Below are positions 45,915-58,098 of a DNA stretch of 64,000 bases, in pieces. The notes under the pieces are model-generated. The model searched no databases. It was not told the origin of the DNA and was given only the letters and a program-made list of their open reading frames with translations. Position 1 is the first letter of the stretch; each line of letters begins with the position of its first letter. The position numbers and the translations under genes were made by a program. This DNA comes from Polytrichum commune (taxonomy: Eukaryota > Streptophyta > Polytrichopsida > Polytrichales > Polytrichaceae). The stretch is from the NCBI GenBank assembly GCA_950295325.1, contig OX485807.1, positions 37,538,440-37,602,439 on the forward strand, read 5' to 3'.

Positions 45915-46609
45915 GCATATTTGTTTAGAATAAGTGACAATTTGTATGGACCTCCAACAAACATTGAAGTAATAAATTTATATTAGCCTTGTGGTGTTGG
46001 ATCCAAAGTTAGCACGAATTAGTCTAAACTAGGGAGCCAGAATAAAGCATTTTATGATAACGGTGATTAGATAAACATAGTGTGTGTTTGATTTTACATT
46101 GATATATGCAATTAGGTGGCCCCACGCTAATTATATTAACAGTCCACACTATTATGTGTATTTCTTTTATCGTAGTTACATTATAATTATATTAATACGA
46201 TCATCATATGGATTGATAAACGAAGTTGTAGGTTTTGTGTGAAATGAACTTGACCCAAGGTAATTATTTTCATGCGTAATGGGGCAACTTATTTGCAAAT
46301 GCAACCGTGAATGCAACCTAATTGCACACATCAATGTATATCATTTATAGAAACGGAGATCTCCTTATGCGGCAAGGGGTGAGTGATGCAAAGCGTAATG
46401 CTCCAATTCGCATGCTCTTTCACATGTGAAAAGATCCCAAAGACGGGAATGCGAAACGATTCTTGTACAATTTATGACATGCGTTATCAAGCAATGTGTC
46501 ACCAAGGTTATGCATTCATATCAATGCATTGCATGTGGAAGAATACATGGGCCCATCTCAAAGGAAAATCCCATGTGCATTGTGGTTAGGGAAGGGCAAA
46601 ATGTAGCAT

Positions 46610-46810
46610 CACTACACCACTTATGGTATTTAGTGTCACTTCCTATTCGGAGTTGTGCATTGCTATAACATTTTATGGTTAATGTAAATTTTTAGCAAGT
46701 AAAGATGTTGATGTTTTATGGTGTTCAATCAACCAATTTGATTTTTGCTGGTAAAAAACGAGATCTATAATGAACAATAAGTGGCGCTAAATATCATAAA
46801 TGGTGTAGTG
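46610..46810. mobile_element. CACTA-like MITE, CACTACACC(A/G)TTTATGG family
   Basis: CACTACACCACTTATGGTAT at the left and 'cataaatggtgtagtg' at the right are inverted repeats, with 'tttagtgtcac' and 'gcgctaaata' completing arms of ~30 bp. The interior shares 'taatgtaaatttttagcaag' with 16205-16408. A sister copy lies 10 bp away at 46821. Confidence 0.75.
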
Positions 46811-46820
46811 ATATGTTTAT

Positions 46821-47045
46821 CACTATACCATTTATGATATTTAGTGCCACTTACTTTTGGAGTTACGTTGTGTTGTAATTGTTTTACTAGAGATCTCATT
46901 TTTTACCAACAAATGTCATATTTATTGTTTGGACACTATAAAATTAGCATATTTATTTGGTTAAGATCTACATTAACAATAAAATATTATAGCAATGTGT
47001 AACTCCGTATAGTAAGTGACACTAAATACCATGAACGGTGTAGTG
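46821..47045. mobile_element. Second CACTA-like MITE of the same family
   Basis: CACTATACCATTTATGATAT at the left and 'gacactaaataccatgaacggtgtagtg' at the right are inverted repeats. Interior blocks match 46610-46810 in reverse and 16205-16408 directly. The two copies are arranged head to head with a 10-bp spacer. Confidence 0.75.
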
Positions 47046-48680
47046 GTATTCATAAGATGCCTAGGCTTACTTATTTGCTCTTTTGTTACCCACTTCAAAA
47101 AAAAAGTTGCTAAAATATGAAATTGGTGGGATGAAGATTTGAAAGAATTGCAATTGAGACATTGAGAGAGAGAGAGAGAGAGTGTGTGTGTGAGAGAGAG
47201 ATACTTCACCTTGTGCATAGCCGTGAACTCATATGTAAACCCTAAATGAATTTACAAATTCATGAGCATTAAATTCATTAGTAGGCCATGGTCGCATCGT
47301 CATTTAGATTTTACCAAAATTGGAGGTCTTACACTATTTGGCTATAATTATCATATGTTAAACATAAGTAGCCTTGTTTTCTATCTCTTTAACCTCATGC
47401 AAGCATGTAAGTTAATTGCTAGTATGGACATACACTATTAGTTAACTATAGTTAAGCTAAAATGATCCCCTAGTACTCCCTAACATGAGAGTGAATTCTG
47501 GTTAATATAAAGAGAACAATTTGATGTAGCTTGGGAGGGTTATGATCAAGCACCAAAAATGTAAACCGTTCTAAACTCACAATTAATATCTAGTTTTGTG
47601 ATGTTAGTACTAAGGATAACTTACATGGTTGGTGCTCCATTGAATACTATTGTAGCTTTGAGAATATGGGGCCATTCATGGTTGGGGTACTACTTTTGGC
47701 CGTCTAACGGAAAACGGATTTTTTTGGATAACTTCACATGCTTGGTATGCTTAGATTTGTATTGTGAAGCATATTTTGGATCATACCTACATTTCATACT
47801 CCATATCGAGTACACTGACAAAGTTAATTTAGAAGGAATAGGGTCATCTAAGATATCCTTTTGATTCCTTAAAGGGCATTAAGGAGTGTTGTCTTAATTG
47901 TTCACCTTAGGATCAAGGAATGAAAAGGACAACAAGAATCAATCGAAACAATCCCAAATTTTTTCCTCACACTCATCGTTCAAGTGTGTACCAACAGAAC
48001 CAAATATGTATTGAATAGCAATTGCCCAACTTTACATGTGGCACCAAACATGTCCAAATATACATATACTCACGGCCACACGTAAAAGGAACGTCTAGTA
48101 TTAGAATTGGACAAAAAAATTTACATGAATGGACACATGACACTTTTACCAAGGTACCAAGATACATAACAGGAAATAATTGACCACCAATGCACATCTA
48201 AATAACAAAAAAATGCCACTGATGTGGCCTAGGGTTTAGGGTTTAGGGTTTAGGGTGATTATTAAATAATAATAAAAATATTTCTTGATAAAGCTTATCA
48301 ACTATCTACTTATTTATGTAAATTTTATTGATCGAATAATAGTAAATCATGATAAAAACCAAGATCAATGCGACAAAGTCCTTAAGTCCTTTGTCCCAAA
48401 AGTAGTACCTCAACCGTGAATGCCCCCATCTTCTTTATATAAAGATATGCTTTGAACTCTTACATAACATTGTACAACCCCATGCCATGGGACTTCACCC
48501 AAGGCACCAAAAGCCATATATGTCGAAACTAATGGGCCATGGCATGACCCTTTCAAGTTGAAAATGGTATTCCTAACCGGATGTGAAGTGTAAACACATT
48601 GTTATGCCCCTAGGCTCTCGGCTTTAGAAAAGGGTTAGCATATCCACTCCTTAACAAAGCTATGTGGGTGGATGAGTAGT
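47046..48680. other. Gene-free stretch with interstitial telomeric repeat
   Basis: (GA)n/(GT)n simple sequence lies at about 47164-47200. AGGGTTT units repeat about 3.5 times at 48230-48255, the Arabidopsis-type telomere sequence. An 88-codon frame at 47598-47864 has no recognised domain. Confidence 0.5.
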
Positions 48681-49068
48681 GATTACATTATATAACTTTA
48701 TTTAGTGTCACCACTTCTATTTGCCTTGCTCAATACTAATTGTACAATGTCCGTGTAGTGTCACCAACACTAAATGTAAACCTAACATTGTTTGTCATTT
48801 CTTGTCAAAAATAAAATTGGGCACCATAAATTTACAATGTTCCAACTACCGTCTCTCACTCAATGTTTTTTCATCCAACTTTTAATCATCCATGACAATA
48901 TCTCATTACAAAATGTTAGGATGCAAGACATACCAAACTCAAAATAGATGACCTAAAAGTAAGTTGGGATGAAAATATATGTAAACTTAAACGTAAAAAA
49001 TGTCATTAGAAAAGTTACCATAGTGACATAAAGTGCCATATGACACTAAATAAAATATTTAGTGTAGT
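48681..49068. mobile_element. CACTA-like MITE ~388 bp, forward copy
   Basis: The right end 'gacactaaataaaatatttagtgtag' is intact and pairs with a degraded left end 'acattatataactttatttagtgtca'. The interior ('ccaacactaaatgtaaacctaac', 'gtcatttcttgtca', 'gttttttcatccaac') matches 50554-50930 in reverse complement. Confidence 0.6.
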
Positions 49069-49099
49069 TTCTTTGACATGGTCTAACGTGGATTGGATT

Positions 49100-49101
<2 letters not shown>

Positions 49102-49134
<33 letters not shown>
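49102..49134. repeat. (CT)n microsatellite
   Basis: An uninterrupted CT dinucleotide run of 33 bp, about 16 units. Confidence 0.9.
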
Positions 49135-49136
<2 letters not shown>

Positions 49137-49673
49137 GATGAAAGGGGTTCACATGAAAACAAATTTATACCTATTGAGTGTTGATTCATTCCAAACAAAT
49201 TTCTCTATGCTGATTTGAGATATGATGTTACTTATGAATTCCATCATCTTTGAAAAATCTTGCGAACATTATAAAACAATTCAACACGATTTCACCTTTG
49301 CAATGGATGAGTTTACATACACACCACGAATCCCTAGGCGTTTGATGTCACCTTGGACAAAAAGCCTCAACTAAACCTCGGAGATATCGGTGCACAACGA
49401 TCGGGCGCACCTTTCTCCCTTTCCCATGAGGTTCTTTCCGAGGCCCGAGACTCGTTGAAATCAAGGCCACATTCTTCTGTTATAGTAGCCCTTTTCCCCT
49501 TTTCTAAGTCTCTCCGGAATGAAAACTTTGGCCCTTTGCATGCGGAGAGAGGGAATTCTCGTTGAGCATGCCTCTCATTCATCCAACACAAAAGCCTTGA
49601 ATTAGTATGCAACCCGGATTTTACTTTTTTATGAAGGTGTTTTGACCCCGGAACTACATTGTCTTTTGTCTGA

Positions 49674-49857
49674 TTAGTGTGGGTTGCCATTTGGAGTGAG
49701 TCACGTGTTTCTATACAATTTGTACCAAGAGTATCATAAAGAGCATAAGTAGTTAGTATGCACATTGAAGACTATGATATAACTTAGTTGGTAAAAGAAC
49801 GACAATGTTTGTAGAAAGTTATAGCAACGCGTAACTATGAATGGCAACCCACACTAA
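49674..49857. mobile_element. MITE with TTAGTGTGGGTTGCC termini and shared core
   Basis: TTAGTGTGGGTTGCCATTT and its inverted partner AATGGCAACCCACACTAA bound 184 bp. The interior 'agttggtaaaag' to 'aagttatagcaacgcgtaac' block is the core shared with 16205-16408, 46821-47045 and 59751-59936, although the termini here differ. No coding capacity. Confidence 0.65.
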
Positions 49858-49867
49858 TTAAACAAAA

Positions 49868-50005
49868 GAATGTGGCTTTAAAGACCCCAAATTAGTGTAC
49901 TCAAGGTCATTTGAGGTACATTGGCAAACAAACCTATAGACGGTAATGTTTTTGTGTTGGATGGATGAGAGGAACGCTTGTATATAATAAATTCCCTCTC
50001 TCCCT
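49868..50005. repeat. Dispersed repeat shared with 19.1 kb and 11.7 kb
   Basis: 'gctttaaagaccccaaatt', 'caaggtcatttgag', 'cattggcaaacaaacctata' and 'ggatggatgagagg' match 19143-19298 in order. It starts ten bases after the MITE at 49674-49857. Confidence 0.5.
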
Positions 50006-50284
50006 TGGCTAGGAATTTGTGGTGTCTACATAAACTCGTCCATTGCATATGTGGAAACGTATTGATTATATTATAGCCTATACATGATTATTTTAAATTT
50101 ATTAGACTCCAAAAATAGCATCAAAGATCCCAAATTAATGTGATGAAGTATAATTGGAATGATGCATACCTCGATCTTGTAAGGGACTTGTTTTTACTAG
50201 AGCCCCTCATCCACATTGCTTGAGTTCACATAGATGCCACGAATCCCAAGACCTCTCCCTTGCATCACGTGAGAGAAAAAGTTA

Positions 50285-51013
50285 GGGTCACTTCACACAC
50301 AAGACTAAAGTTCCTTGACCATTGCATTCTAAGATCTCTCATTGGTCGAAAAGGCCAGGACCGTCCAAGTACACTTTACATTAGAAAGTGAAGACCTACG
50401 GGCCCAAAGAATTGATCATGGATGAAAAATCTATATAGATTCTTGCATGGTAGACTATGGACAATGTTTCATAGTATGTTGAAATTTGTGTTAGGCCCAT
50501 CTCCAGGAGGTAGGTCCAACACAAATTCCGGCATACCATGTCAATTGCACAACCACACTAAATATCATATCTAGTGTCATATGGTATTTTATGTCACTAT
50601 GGTGACTTTTTGGATGACATTTCTTATAAATAAGTGACCAAATATTGTCATAGATGATGGACGAGTTCAACCATCGGCCAAAACTCTACCTTCCCTTGTC
50701 AACAACTTGTGATGAAATGTTATCATAGACGGTTGAAATTTGGATGAAAAGTCATATGGTAATTGCAACAATGTAAATATACAACCCCCCCCCCCAAAAA
50801 AAAAATGACAAGGAATGACAAATAATGTTGGGTTAACATTTAGTGTTGGCGACACTACACCGTGGTTTACAAATAGTATCGAGCAAGACGATTAGAATCG
50901 GTAACACTAAGTATCATATTTAGCGTGGTGTCTGATCGTACAACCTTTGGATGAGAATCAAGGGCCCTCGCAATCACACGGCCACAACCCATGGTTTGTG
51001 TGTGAAGTGACCC
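50285..51013. mobile_element. GGGCCACTTCACAC-family element interrupted by a MITE
   Basis: The left end GGGTCACTTCACACACAAGA at 50285 (preceded by TTA) and the right end GTGTGTGAAGTGACCC ending at 51013 (followed by TCA) are inverted repeats. A central palindrome lies at about 50478-50540 (ATTTGTGTTAGGCCCATCTC arm). The right part is separated from the rest by the CACTA-like MITE at 50554-50930, so the MITE inserted later. Without it the element would be about 350 bp. Confidence 0.7.
50554..50930. mobile_element. CACTA-like MITE ~377 bp, reverse copy, nested
   Basis: CACACTAAATATCATATCTA at the left and 'aacactaagtatcatatttagcgtggtg' at the right are inverted repeats. The interior is the reverse complement of 48681-49068 and contains C10 next to A10 near 50785-50806. 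It lies inside the 50285-51013 element. Confidence 0.7.
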
Positions 51014-51577
51014 TCAGGGACAAGTTAGTCATGCTAAAGACTGGCGAGAGGCTGATTACACCGGCCAGTTCAGACATCATCCGTCGGCCATCTCCGGATG
51101 TAATAATGTGAGAAGTGGTGAGCCAACAACATCTATTTCTCAACATATTCCCCGGCAATTTCACGGATGAAGCCGGATGAGAAATGTTGGTGTTGACGGA
51201 GGCACGAAATGAGAGGGAGCCGCCGGCCCTACACATATATAGGTAGGCGATGAAAAAACGGGTGCCTCGGACACCCGAAAAGGGGCGGACCATGTGGCTC
51301 CTCAACCCTAAATATCTTGCAGGCCTCTGCTTTTGGGAACTGGAACTGACTGCCTTCCCTTTCCCAACTCTTTGGGCAACCAAATTTGCAAATCACGGTG
51401 GGAGCAAGGCTAGGCTATGCTATGCTAGGCAAGGCTAGGCTAGGCTAGGCTTGCATTGTGGAGGGACCTACGTCTTAACTTACACACACAAGTTGCAACA
51501 TCACGATGCTCGTCTCCTTTGAGATCATGGGGTTTGTTTTGCTAGCTATCTATCTATACTACATTTGCAAGTGAGGT
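51014..51577. other. Gene-free stretch with GCTAG-type simple repeats
   Basis: A 141-codon minus-strand frame at 50958-51383 overlaps the end of the TIR element and shows no recognised domain. An irregular (GCTAG)n tract lies at about 51408-51451. No gene recognised. Confidence 0.35.
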
Positions 51578-51840
51578 GCATGTGTGTGTTATTTGGTTTG
51601 TTTTTCATGTTCTCCAACTTCACCCGATCATATTTACGCAACAACACTCTAGGTTGCTTTAGCAAATCTACGATAGAGCATCAATAAAACAAAACAAAAC
51701 AAATGGACTGGTAATTGAACCTTTTTCTTATTTAATTATGGTTATCGAAAGTGGAATGTTTACAAATGTAGTCTAATCTTCTTTTAGCTTGTGTCCATAT
51801 GACGTTTGTTTTTCAATCCTCGTTGAACCACACATCAAGC
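51578..51840. repeat. Dispersed ~320 bp repeat family, copy 3
   Basis: The 'gtgtgttatttggtttgt', 'tcatgttctccaactt', 'gtagtctaatcttctttt' and 'gttgaaccacacatcaa' blocks match 3225-3541 with an internal deletion. Confidence 0.6.
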
Positions 51841-52359
51841 AATGCATGTCTTCGTTCAAAAGAAGTAACCGAATATCTTACCGCTTGTGTGCCTTAGGGC
51901 TTTCAATCGACCAACGTAATTGTCCCCATAGCATTCTTCAACGGGTTGGCCTTCTCCCTTGGTGCATGTACATTTGAAGGCTTTATGCCCAAATATATCA
52001 TCCACTTAACACTATTCAACTGCATGGTTGTGTTCCGTTATATCAACATTTGACATGGGCCTCCACTATCTTACCTTCATGGGAAGAAGAAACTTAAAGA
52101 AAAAGAAGAAATTGACGCCAATGAATTAATGAATTATATGATTAATTATGAATAATGTCGGTATTTTTCAATGATAGTGCTATTATGAATAGTATTTTCA
52201 ATGAATTATGACGGGATGAACAATGTTCAATGTGAATAGTGTTAGGTGTATAACTCCGCCCAAATTTCCAAGTTTCAACCTAAATTTACGAATAATAAGA
52301 GAATATTCTTAATTTGTTAAGGGGGGGGCACAAAATATAATTGACATATTCTAGGGTCA

Positions 52360-52690
52360 TGGAACCAATGGGGAGAGCAAACCAACCCATATACCGGTTC
52401 CTTGTTGGATGATTGCAACCCTACCTCCAAGGTACTAGGGTACGGGTTGTTGTGCCCCAGCTGGAATCGACCCACATGGTTGAATATTGTTATGCAAGTT
52501 TTGAAATAAACAATGTATCATACTGACGAAAGATTCACGAAGTGGCAATAACCTCGACCCAGTTGTGATGAGATTTGGGTTAACCAACCCATACACTTAC
52601 TCCTTGTTGGATGCCTAAACCCTTGCCTCCAAGCAACTAGTGTACAGGTTGGTTCGTCCCAACCTAGTTGTGAGGGGTCATAGGTATATT
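52360..52690. repeat. Two relatives of the SINE-like body at 372-611
   Basis: 'atttgggttaaccaaccca', 'ccttgttggatgcctaaaccc', 'cttgcctccaag' and 'caggttggttcgtcc' at about 52569-52655 match 450-545. A more diverged copy lies at about 52381-52460. No flanking direct repeats were found for these. A short frame at 52640-52987 is not supported as a gene. Confidence 0.5.
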
Positions 52691-52961
52691 TTTGATGTGG
52701 AAGTATGTCACCAACATATGGTGGGGTGCAAACTTGCTTGCATTTGGGTGGGGCCCTTCTCCACTCCCTCCAATCGGTCCGTCCCTCGTACAGACCCCCG
52801 AGCCATCCAGTGGCCCACATTTCGAGCGGAGGCCCTCCTTAATCATCTAACTGAATTGAGAGTTTGTAAGTTGCTACCAAGACCCCATGACCACTATAAG
52901 TATTCCCATGCCAACATATATCCTGCTGGTAGTGACTATAATGGAGGGAGTCGATTACTTA

Positions 52962-53489
52962 GGGGATGTTTACACCATGGACCATGACGTCGTCCCAAGG
53001 CCCTGTAAAATATGTATGTGATTGGTTGTTGAACTCGTCTTGGGACCACTTTGGTTTACACCAAGGAAAAAATGTCACAATGACCATGGAGTTCGAGGTC
53101 CCCAAAAGACATGTGTCAAGGCCTAAATTATCCACTGAAACGGTCCAATGGGTTTTGCGGTGGGATAGGCAAAAGAGGTGTTATGGTAGAAAAAGGCAGG
53201 GCCGTGGCAGAGAAATATTGCTATAATGAATTTTTGGGGGGAAGAGAAGACAAGAGAATGCTCTAATTTTATTTAAATTTTATTTCTTCAAAACTTCCTT
53301 TTTGGGCATATATTAAAAAATCAACACATTCACTTTTTGGTGCATGATCAATCCTCTTGGCCCATATTTGGTTAACACCTAGTGAGGGGCCTAAAGAAAT
53401 TGGACTATGGAAGTTGGACAATCAAATCAGACCATGGAAAAGGCCATCTTTCATGGTTTGACTTCGTGGTCCGTGGTGTAAACCGACCC
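52962..53489. mobile_element. TIR element, GGGGNNGTTTACACYATGGACC family, copy 1
   Basis: The left end GGGGATGTTTACACCATGGA and the reverse complement of the right end (GGGTCGGTTTACACCACGGA) are inverted repeats of about 28 bp. TTA flanks both sides (52959-52961 and 53490-53492). The 528-bp interior matches both arms of 61532-62652, including 'ggtccaatgggttttgcg' and 'ctttttggtgcatg'. It has no transposase. The 3-bp TTA duplication fits PIF/Harbinger-type mobilisation. Confidence 0.8.
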
Positions 53490-53492
53490 TTA

Positions 53493-54849
53493 TATATACG
53501 CTAGAGTGGAGGGTGTTCAAAGTCGGTGCCTCCGTTTCATTTACCAAGTCTTTAAATGGAATCATACCAAGGGCCCTATATGTGTAATGTCATGCCATTC
53601 ATAGAGTGTTGAAGCATTTAGATTATGTGCGGACGATGGTTGACAATGTGGTTTTGGTGCACTAGTTTCTGAAGCTTTGTGTCTTGAAGGCAAGGCTATG
53701 CTTGTGACTCTTTATTAAAAATCTAACTTACTTACGTACACAAGTTGCATCATCATGCCATGTGTCCATGAGAGTTATGAGTTTCTTTTGCTAGGTATCT
53801 ACATTTGTGCTATAGCTTTCTATTGACCAACTCAATCATTTATTCATAGAGCATTTACACCATGTGTTGGATGATGGTTGGAATGCAGTTATGGTACACT
53901 AGAATCTAAAGTGTCATATTTTGGGGGGCCATGTATCATATTTCAAGTGTATGACTACCCTTTTTCTCAACTCAAGCAATTCAAGCAAATAGTGCAAATA
54001 ATGGTGGGAGCATGTGTGTTCCTTATCAAGGACCTTACCTAGCTTACTTAGGGTTCAACTCCACATCCCGGCTAAGGCTATGGTTAGAGTAAGTAACCAC
54101 TCAAATTAGTTATATTATGCCCACATTACCATGTTAGGAGAGTTAGCCTAACATGAGGTAGCTAATCTATATGAGAGCTAATCTATCTCCTGGCCGCACC
54201 ACCTATTTAAATTGAAGGTTTAAATAAAAGCTATCAAACTAGAAGTTAGCTAATTTTGGGGACCTTACTTTTGTGAAGAAATCTTAACTCACCCATACCC
54301 CTAATGCTAACTAGCTTTTTGAATGAGTAGCCCAAGTTTTTTTTTTTCTTGAATGCCCGCCTTTCATTGTCTTCATCTCTTTTCCGTTTTGCTACAAGGT
54401 GGACCACACTATGTCTTACATTGTCTTAAATCAGCATACACAATTCATTACAAAATAACATTTAATGAATTAATAGTCTTAAACTATAAATCCAATGCCC
54501 AAATGTAGATAAATAACATTATTTTAATAATAATGAAACAAAAATGTTGTGGGTCACAAAATTATAATGTCTCATAATTAGCGTCATGTTCAAAACTTGG
54601 GCAAGTTCAACAAAACTTTGGTTGGTCAACCTTAACTCTTTTAAATTGGTCAACCTTTGGTTAGTAAAAACTAGGATGCGTGGCTGTGCGATTGGTTCGC
54701 TAGCATATGAGTTAGTTGATTTCACCAACTAATAAAGTTAGCTAATTTTCCTAACTAAGTGGTGTGGCCATGATTTTAGTCGCAAGTTAGCTAATTCTCT
54801 AAACTAGGTGGTGCAACTCAATCCTTCAACACACAAGTTGCAACATCAA
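53493..54849. other. Gene-free stretch with repeated AGTTAGCTAATT motifs
   Basis: 'gttagctaatt' and its variants recur at about 54231, 54727 and 54784 together with 'aactaggtggtg', suggesting a decayed MITE whose ends I could not pair. A T11 run lies near 54339. No gene recognised. Confidence 0.35.
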
Positions 54850-57453
54850 GTTTGTCTCCCATGATAGTCATTGGTCATACAAGAAAACAACAACCACAAG
54901 TGGGTACACCACCCAATATATTACTCGACCTAGATAACATCCTTTATGAGCACAACTTTTGTTCACCACAAAATTCTTGCAAACCATAAAACAACAAGCC
55001 ATGCAAACAAAGCTACTCAACCATGCCACAATACAGGACTGATGATGTGTCCGCCCAAGCCTAACCATCCTACACCTTGCAGTATACACCCAAGAATGTA
55101 ACCTAGACAAAAACATCATTACAAACACGCCCACCGTCCAAATACAACATCCACTAGCACAAATACATGACAATGATAGCAACTATCAGACCACCACATC
55201 ACTTGAAATATTACTTTGACTATGGGAAAGATACTCGCCCAATATAAACACGTACACACTCAACTTACCCCCCCCCCCCCCCCCCCCGCATGACTTTGTA
55301 ACAAAAGTTATCTCCTGGCTAACATGTATATCAACCAATACCTAGAAAACAACCAAACACCATATCCCCCATACACAACCACCATGTTCTTCCACTATCC
55401 TAGACACCATAATAAACACCTTCCAACTCACACACTCCCACTTCTCAAGTCCCCTTACATTCCCCACCCCATTCACACAATACCACTCTCCACATGAGAA
55501 AGACAACAACCTACTCCACACAATGGGCATGACATGGATATGCCCACATTATAAATACCAACCTTATGCTCCAAACCATCAAATGGGTTGAATTAGCATC
55601 CAAAAATAATTCAAATAGCAAAACTATTGTTGTCATTGCACGTGATGACAAGTCGGCCAACCAAACCAACCGTCTCCACCAAACAAATATTACTCCCCCC
55701 CCCCTTTACACTCCAATACACACACCTCCTCTTCTTCCATGCATACTACAATGATAGAGAGAATATCCTCACCTCCATCCTCATTGTCTCCAATACACCA
55801 ATCCAACCCCAAATATATAAGTTCCTCCAAACCCTCCCGAGCCCTCTACTCATGGTAAGTACCACATACCTCTCCCTCACACCCCCTCCTCCCCCAACAC
55901 ACACACAACCTTCCCTCCACTACCATCACCACCCAACAAAACCACTAAAGCATGGCTAGAAGCCTCCCCGCCTCCCCGCCCCCCCGCCCCCCTTCCCAAA
56001 CTGTCCACCCCAAATACACCAACATCCTCCCACTAAGATACCCCCTGACCAATCATACTACACATATGGTTCATTCACATCTCCAAACAAAGATGGCAAT
56101 AGAACCATAAATGGTGCAGGTGTATTCAATGCCCACTACAAATAACAAAGACGCTAAACTACCGTGCTACTCCAATATACTTCAAATTTAATTATAATGT
56201 GTTACTCCTAGCAATAAAAAAACACAAAGGACCTAAACACAAACACATTCATTTTCACAAATAAGCTAAATAGCATACACGTCCTACACAAGCATATCAC
56301 ACATCCTTCCTCCCAATACAACCACCCAAACAAACTCCTCGTCGCACTCATCATAGTTACCATCAAAACCTCCCGACACAATATCATCATCCACAAAGTT
56401 AGTGCACATACAAATATATCTAGTAATGACAAAGCCAACAAACTAGCCAAACAAGCATTAAAACCAAAAATCTTGGAAAACCCCTTCCATCTAATAGTTC
56501 ACCAAACACCTTTTTGGCTATCCATCCCACCTACCTCTACACAACACTGTAACTCCGTAAGGAACCTCAAAAACTACATTGAAAAAGAATACAAAGCGCA
56601 CTTGCCTCCCATGCCACAAACACGTTCTCATATGTTACAAAATGGTTCTCCAACAATGAACTACACCTAAAAGGCTCTAATCTTTTTTGGAACACCAAAT
56701 GGATAATGGACGCACAAATCTCACAAACATTGAAATTCGTATATGGACAATACGTGGGTAACTACATAAAACACCATATACTCGACATGACATCTCACCA
56801 TTATGTAACATCTACAACCAAAGAGAATTTGACACATGCCTACGTTCACTATCATGTTGCACGAATAGACATATGGCAACCTCCATACTAACAAACATAA
56901 TAAAGCCACACACGAACTAGCTAACACCCTTAGAGGATATCCTACCACATGATGGTTCACACTTATTAATGTTGGAAATGTCAATGGGCAAACCCCATAC
57001 AACAATGTATCATCATGCCTCCCTCCCATGCACATGCTACCTTCCAAGATGCAAATGCCTTGCTAGAGTATGCCCCAACATATAATGTATCATGGGAGCA
57101 CCACCACAAACCCAACCATCATGCACTTCCAATCCCAACCTTTAAGTACAAATCTTTGCATTTACATATTGCAACGACATATTCCAACAAACATAAAAAT
57201 GAACAAATACGCAATACTACATCAAGCACGAAGCCAACAAGGTTGGACCATCCTTCCCCCGATCGTCATCATTGTTGGCATACGAGGATCCATACACACA
57301 CCAACAATAAAAAGACTCACAAACCTCAAAATCCCACAACACAAAATTAACCAACTAGTGGGAAAACTCTCACAAATAGCCATCGAAAACTTAACATGCA
57401 TCATTCTCAATCAAAGAAAAGTAGAGAAAAGAACCAACACTTATACCCCTTGA
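54850..57453 (+). pseudogene. Decayed non-LTR retrotransposon 3' region with RNase H domain
   Basis: The + strand is C/A-rich and shows pieces of one protein in shifting frames. At 55442-55588 a piece contains FSSPLTFPTPFTQYHSPHEK. At 55566-55680 another contains LQTIKWVELASKNN. At 56062-56146 TYGSF...GAGVFN resembles the first RNase H motif (TDGS...GAG). At about 56188-56470 IFTNKLNS, HITHPSSQYNHPNKLL and HKVSAHTNISSNDKANKLAK match the second and third RNase H motifs; the Asp of the usual IFTD is Asn here. At 56636-56890 and 57070-57453 is a C-terminal tail ending near GWTILPPIVIIVGIRGSIHT and LNQRKVEKR. Stops and frame shifts separate these parts, and a C20 run lies at 55268-55287. Family assignment is from memory of LINE-like RNase H domains. 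The reverse transcriptase part is not recognisable. It is certainly not functional. Confidence 0.6.
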
Positions 57454-57750
57454 CTAAAATGAAATATCCGTCATTCTAACACTAATACTAGGTCCACCTA
57501 TTTACATATAGGTATTAAACCACTTCCGCACCCATCATCATGCGATCATGGAATGGAAGTCGATGAATAGACATCGCATGTTGGAAATAGATTGCGTTCC
57601 CTTTTTTTCTTTTCTTTTGCTCTTTTTTGCTCTTCTTCATCACAATTCAATTGGCCGACGATTTGCACATTGGCCTAAGAATGTCATTGTTGTAATTGGA
57701 TACTACCCATGTTGTTGAGAGTTTATAAACGGAAGCACTCACGTCTCTTT
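57454..57750. other. Downstream flank of the retroelement remnant
   Basis: A (T/C)-rich segment at about 57598-57640 could be a decayed tail or simple sequence. No gene recognised and no flanking target duplication found. Confidence 0.3.
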
Positions 57751-58098
57751 ATCTTAAGATCTAGGTGAGCTTGTATCTCTCATGACAAGTCATGGGTTTT
57801 GCATATGCTAGAGCTTTCCGTGGATCAATAATCTCATCAACTCATAGAGAGTTTCAACTTCACATTATCTTAGGATCTAGGTGAGCTTGTATCTCCCATG
57901 ACAAGTCATGGGTTTTGCATATGCTAGAGCTTTCCGTGGATCAATAATCTCATCAACTCATAGAGAGTTTCAACTTCACATTATCTTAGGATCTAGGTGA
58001 GCTTGTATCTCCCATGACAAGTCATGGGTTTTGCATATGCTAGAGCTTTCCGTGGATCAATAATCTCATCAACTCATAGAGAGTTTCAACTTCACATT
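57751..58098. repeat. Three 116-bp tandem units
   Basis: Units start at 57751, 57867 and 57983 with 'atctta(a/g)gatctaggtgag' and run through 'catgacaagtcatgggtttt' and 'gagagtttcaacttcacatt'. Units 2 and 3 are identical or nearly so, which suggests a recent duplication. The block 'catgacaagtcatg' is palindromic. Confidence 0.9.

Larger units (their letters stand above)
44857..46609. other. Mostly gene-free stretch
   Basis: It holds G10 at 45370-45379, an open frame at 45558-45814, and a hairpin at 45876-45914, the latter two described separately. Elsewhere no gene is recognised. Confidence 0.35.
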
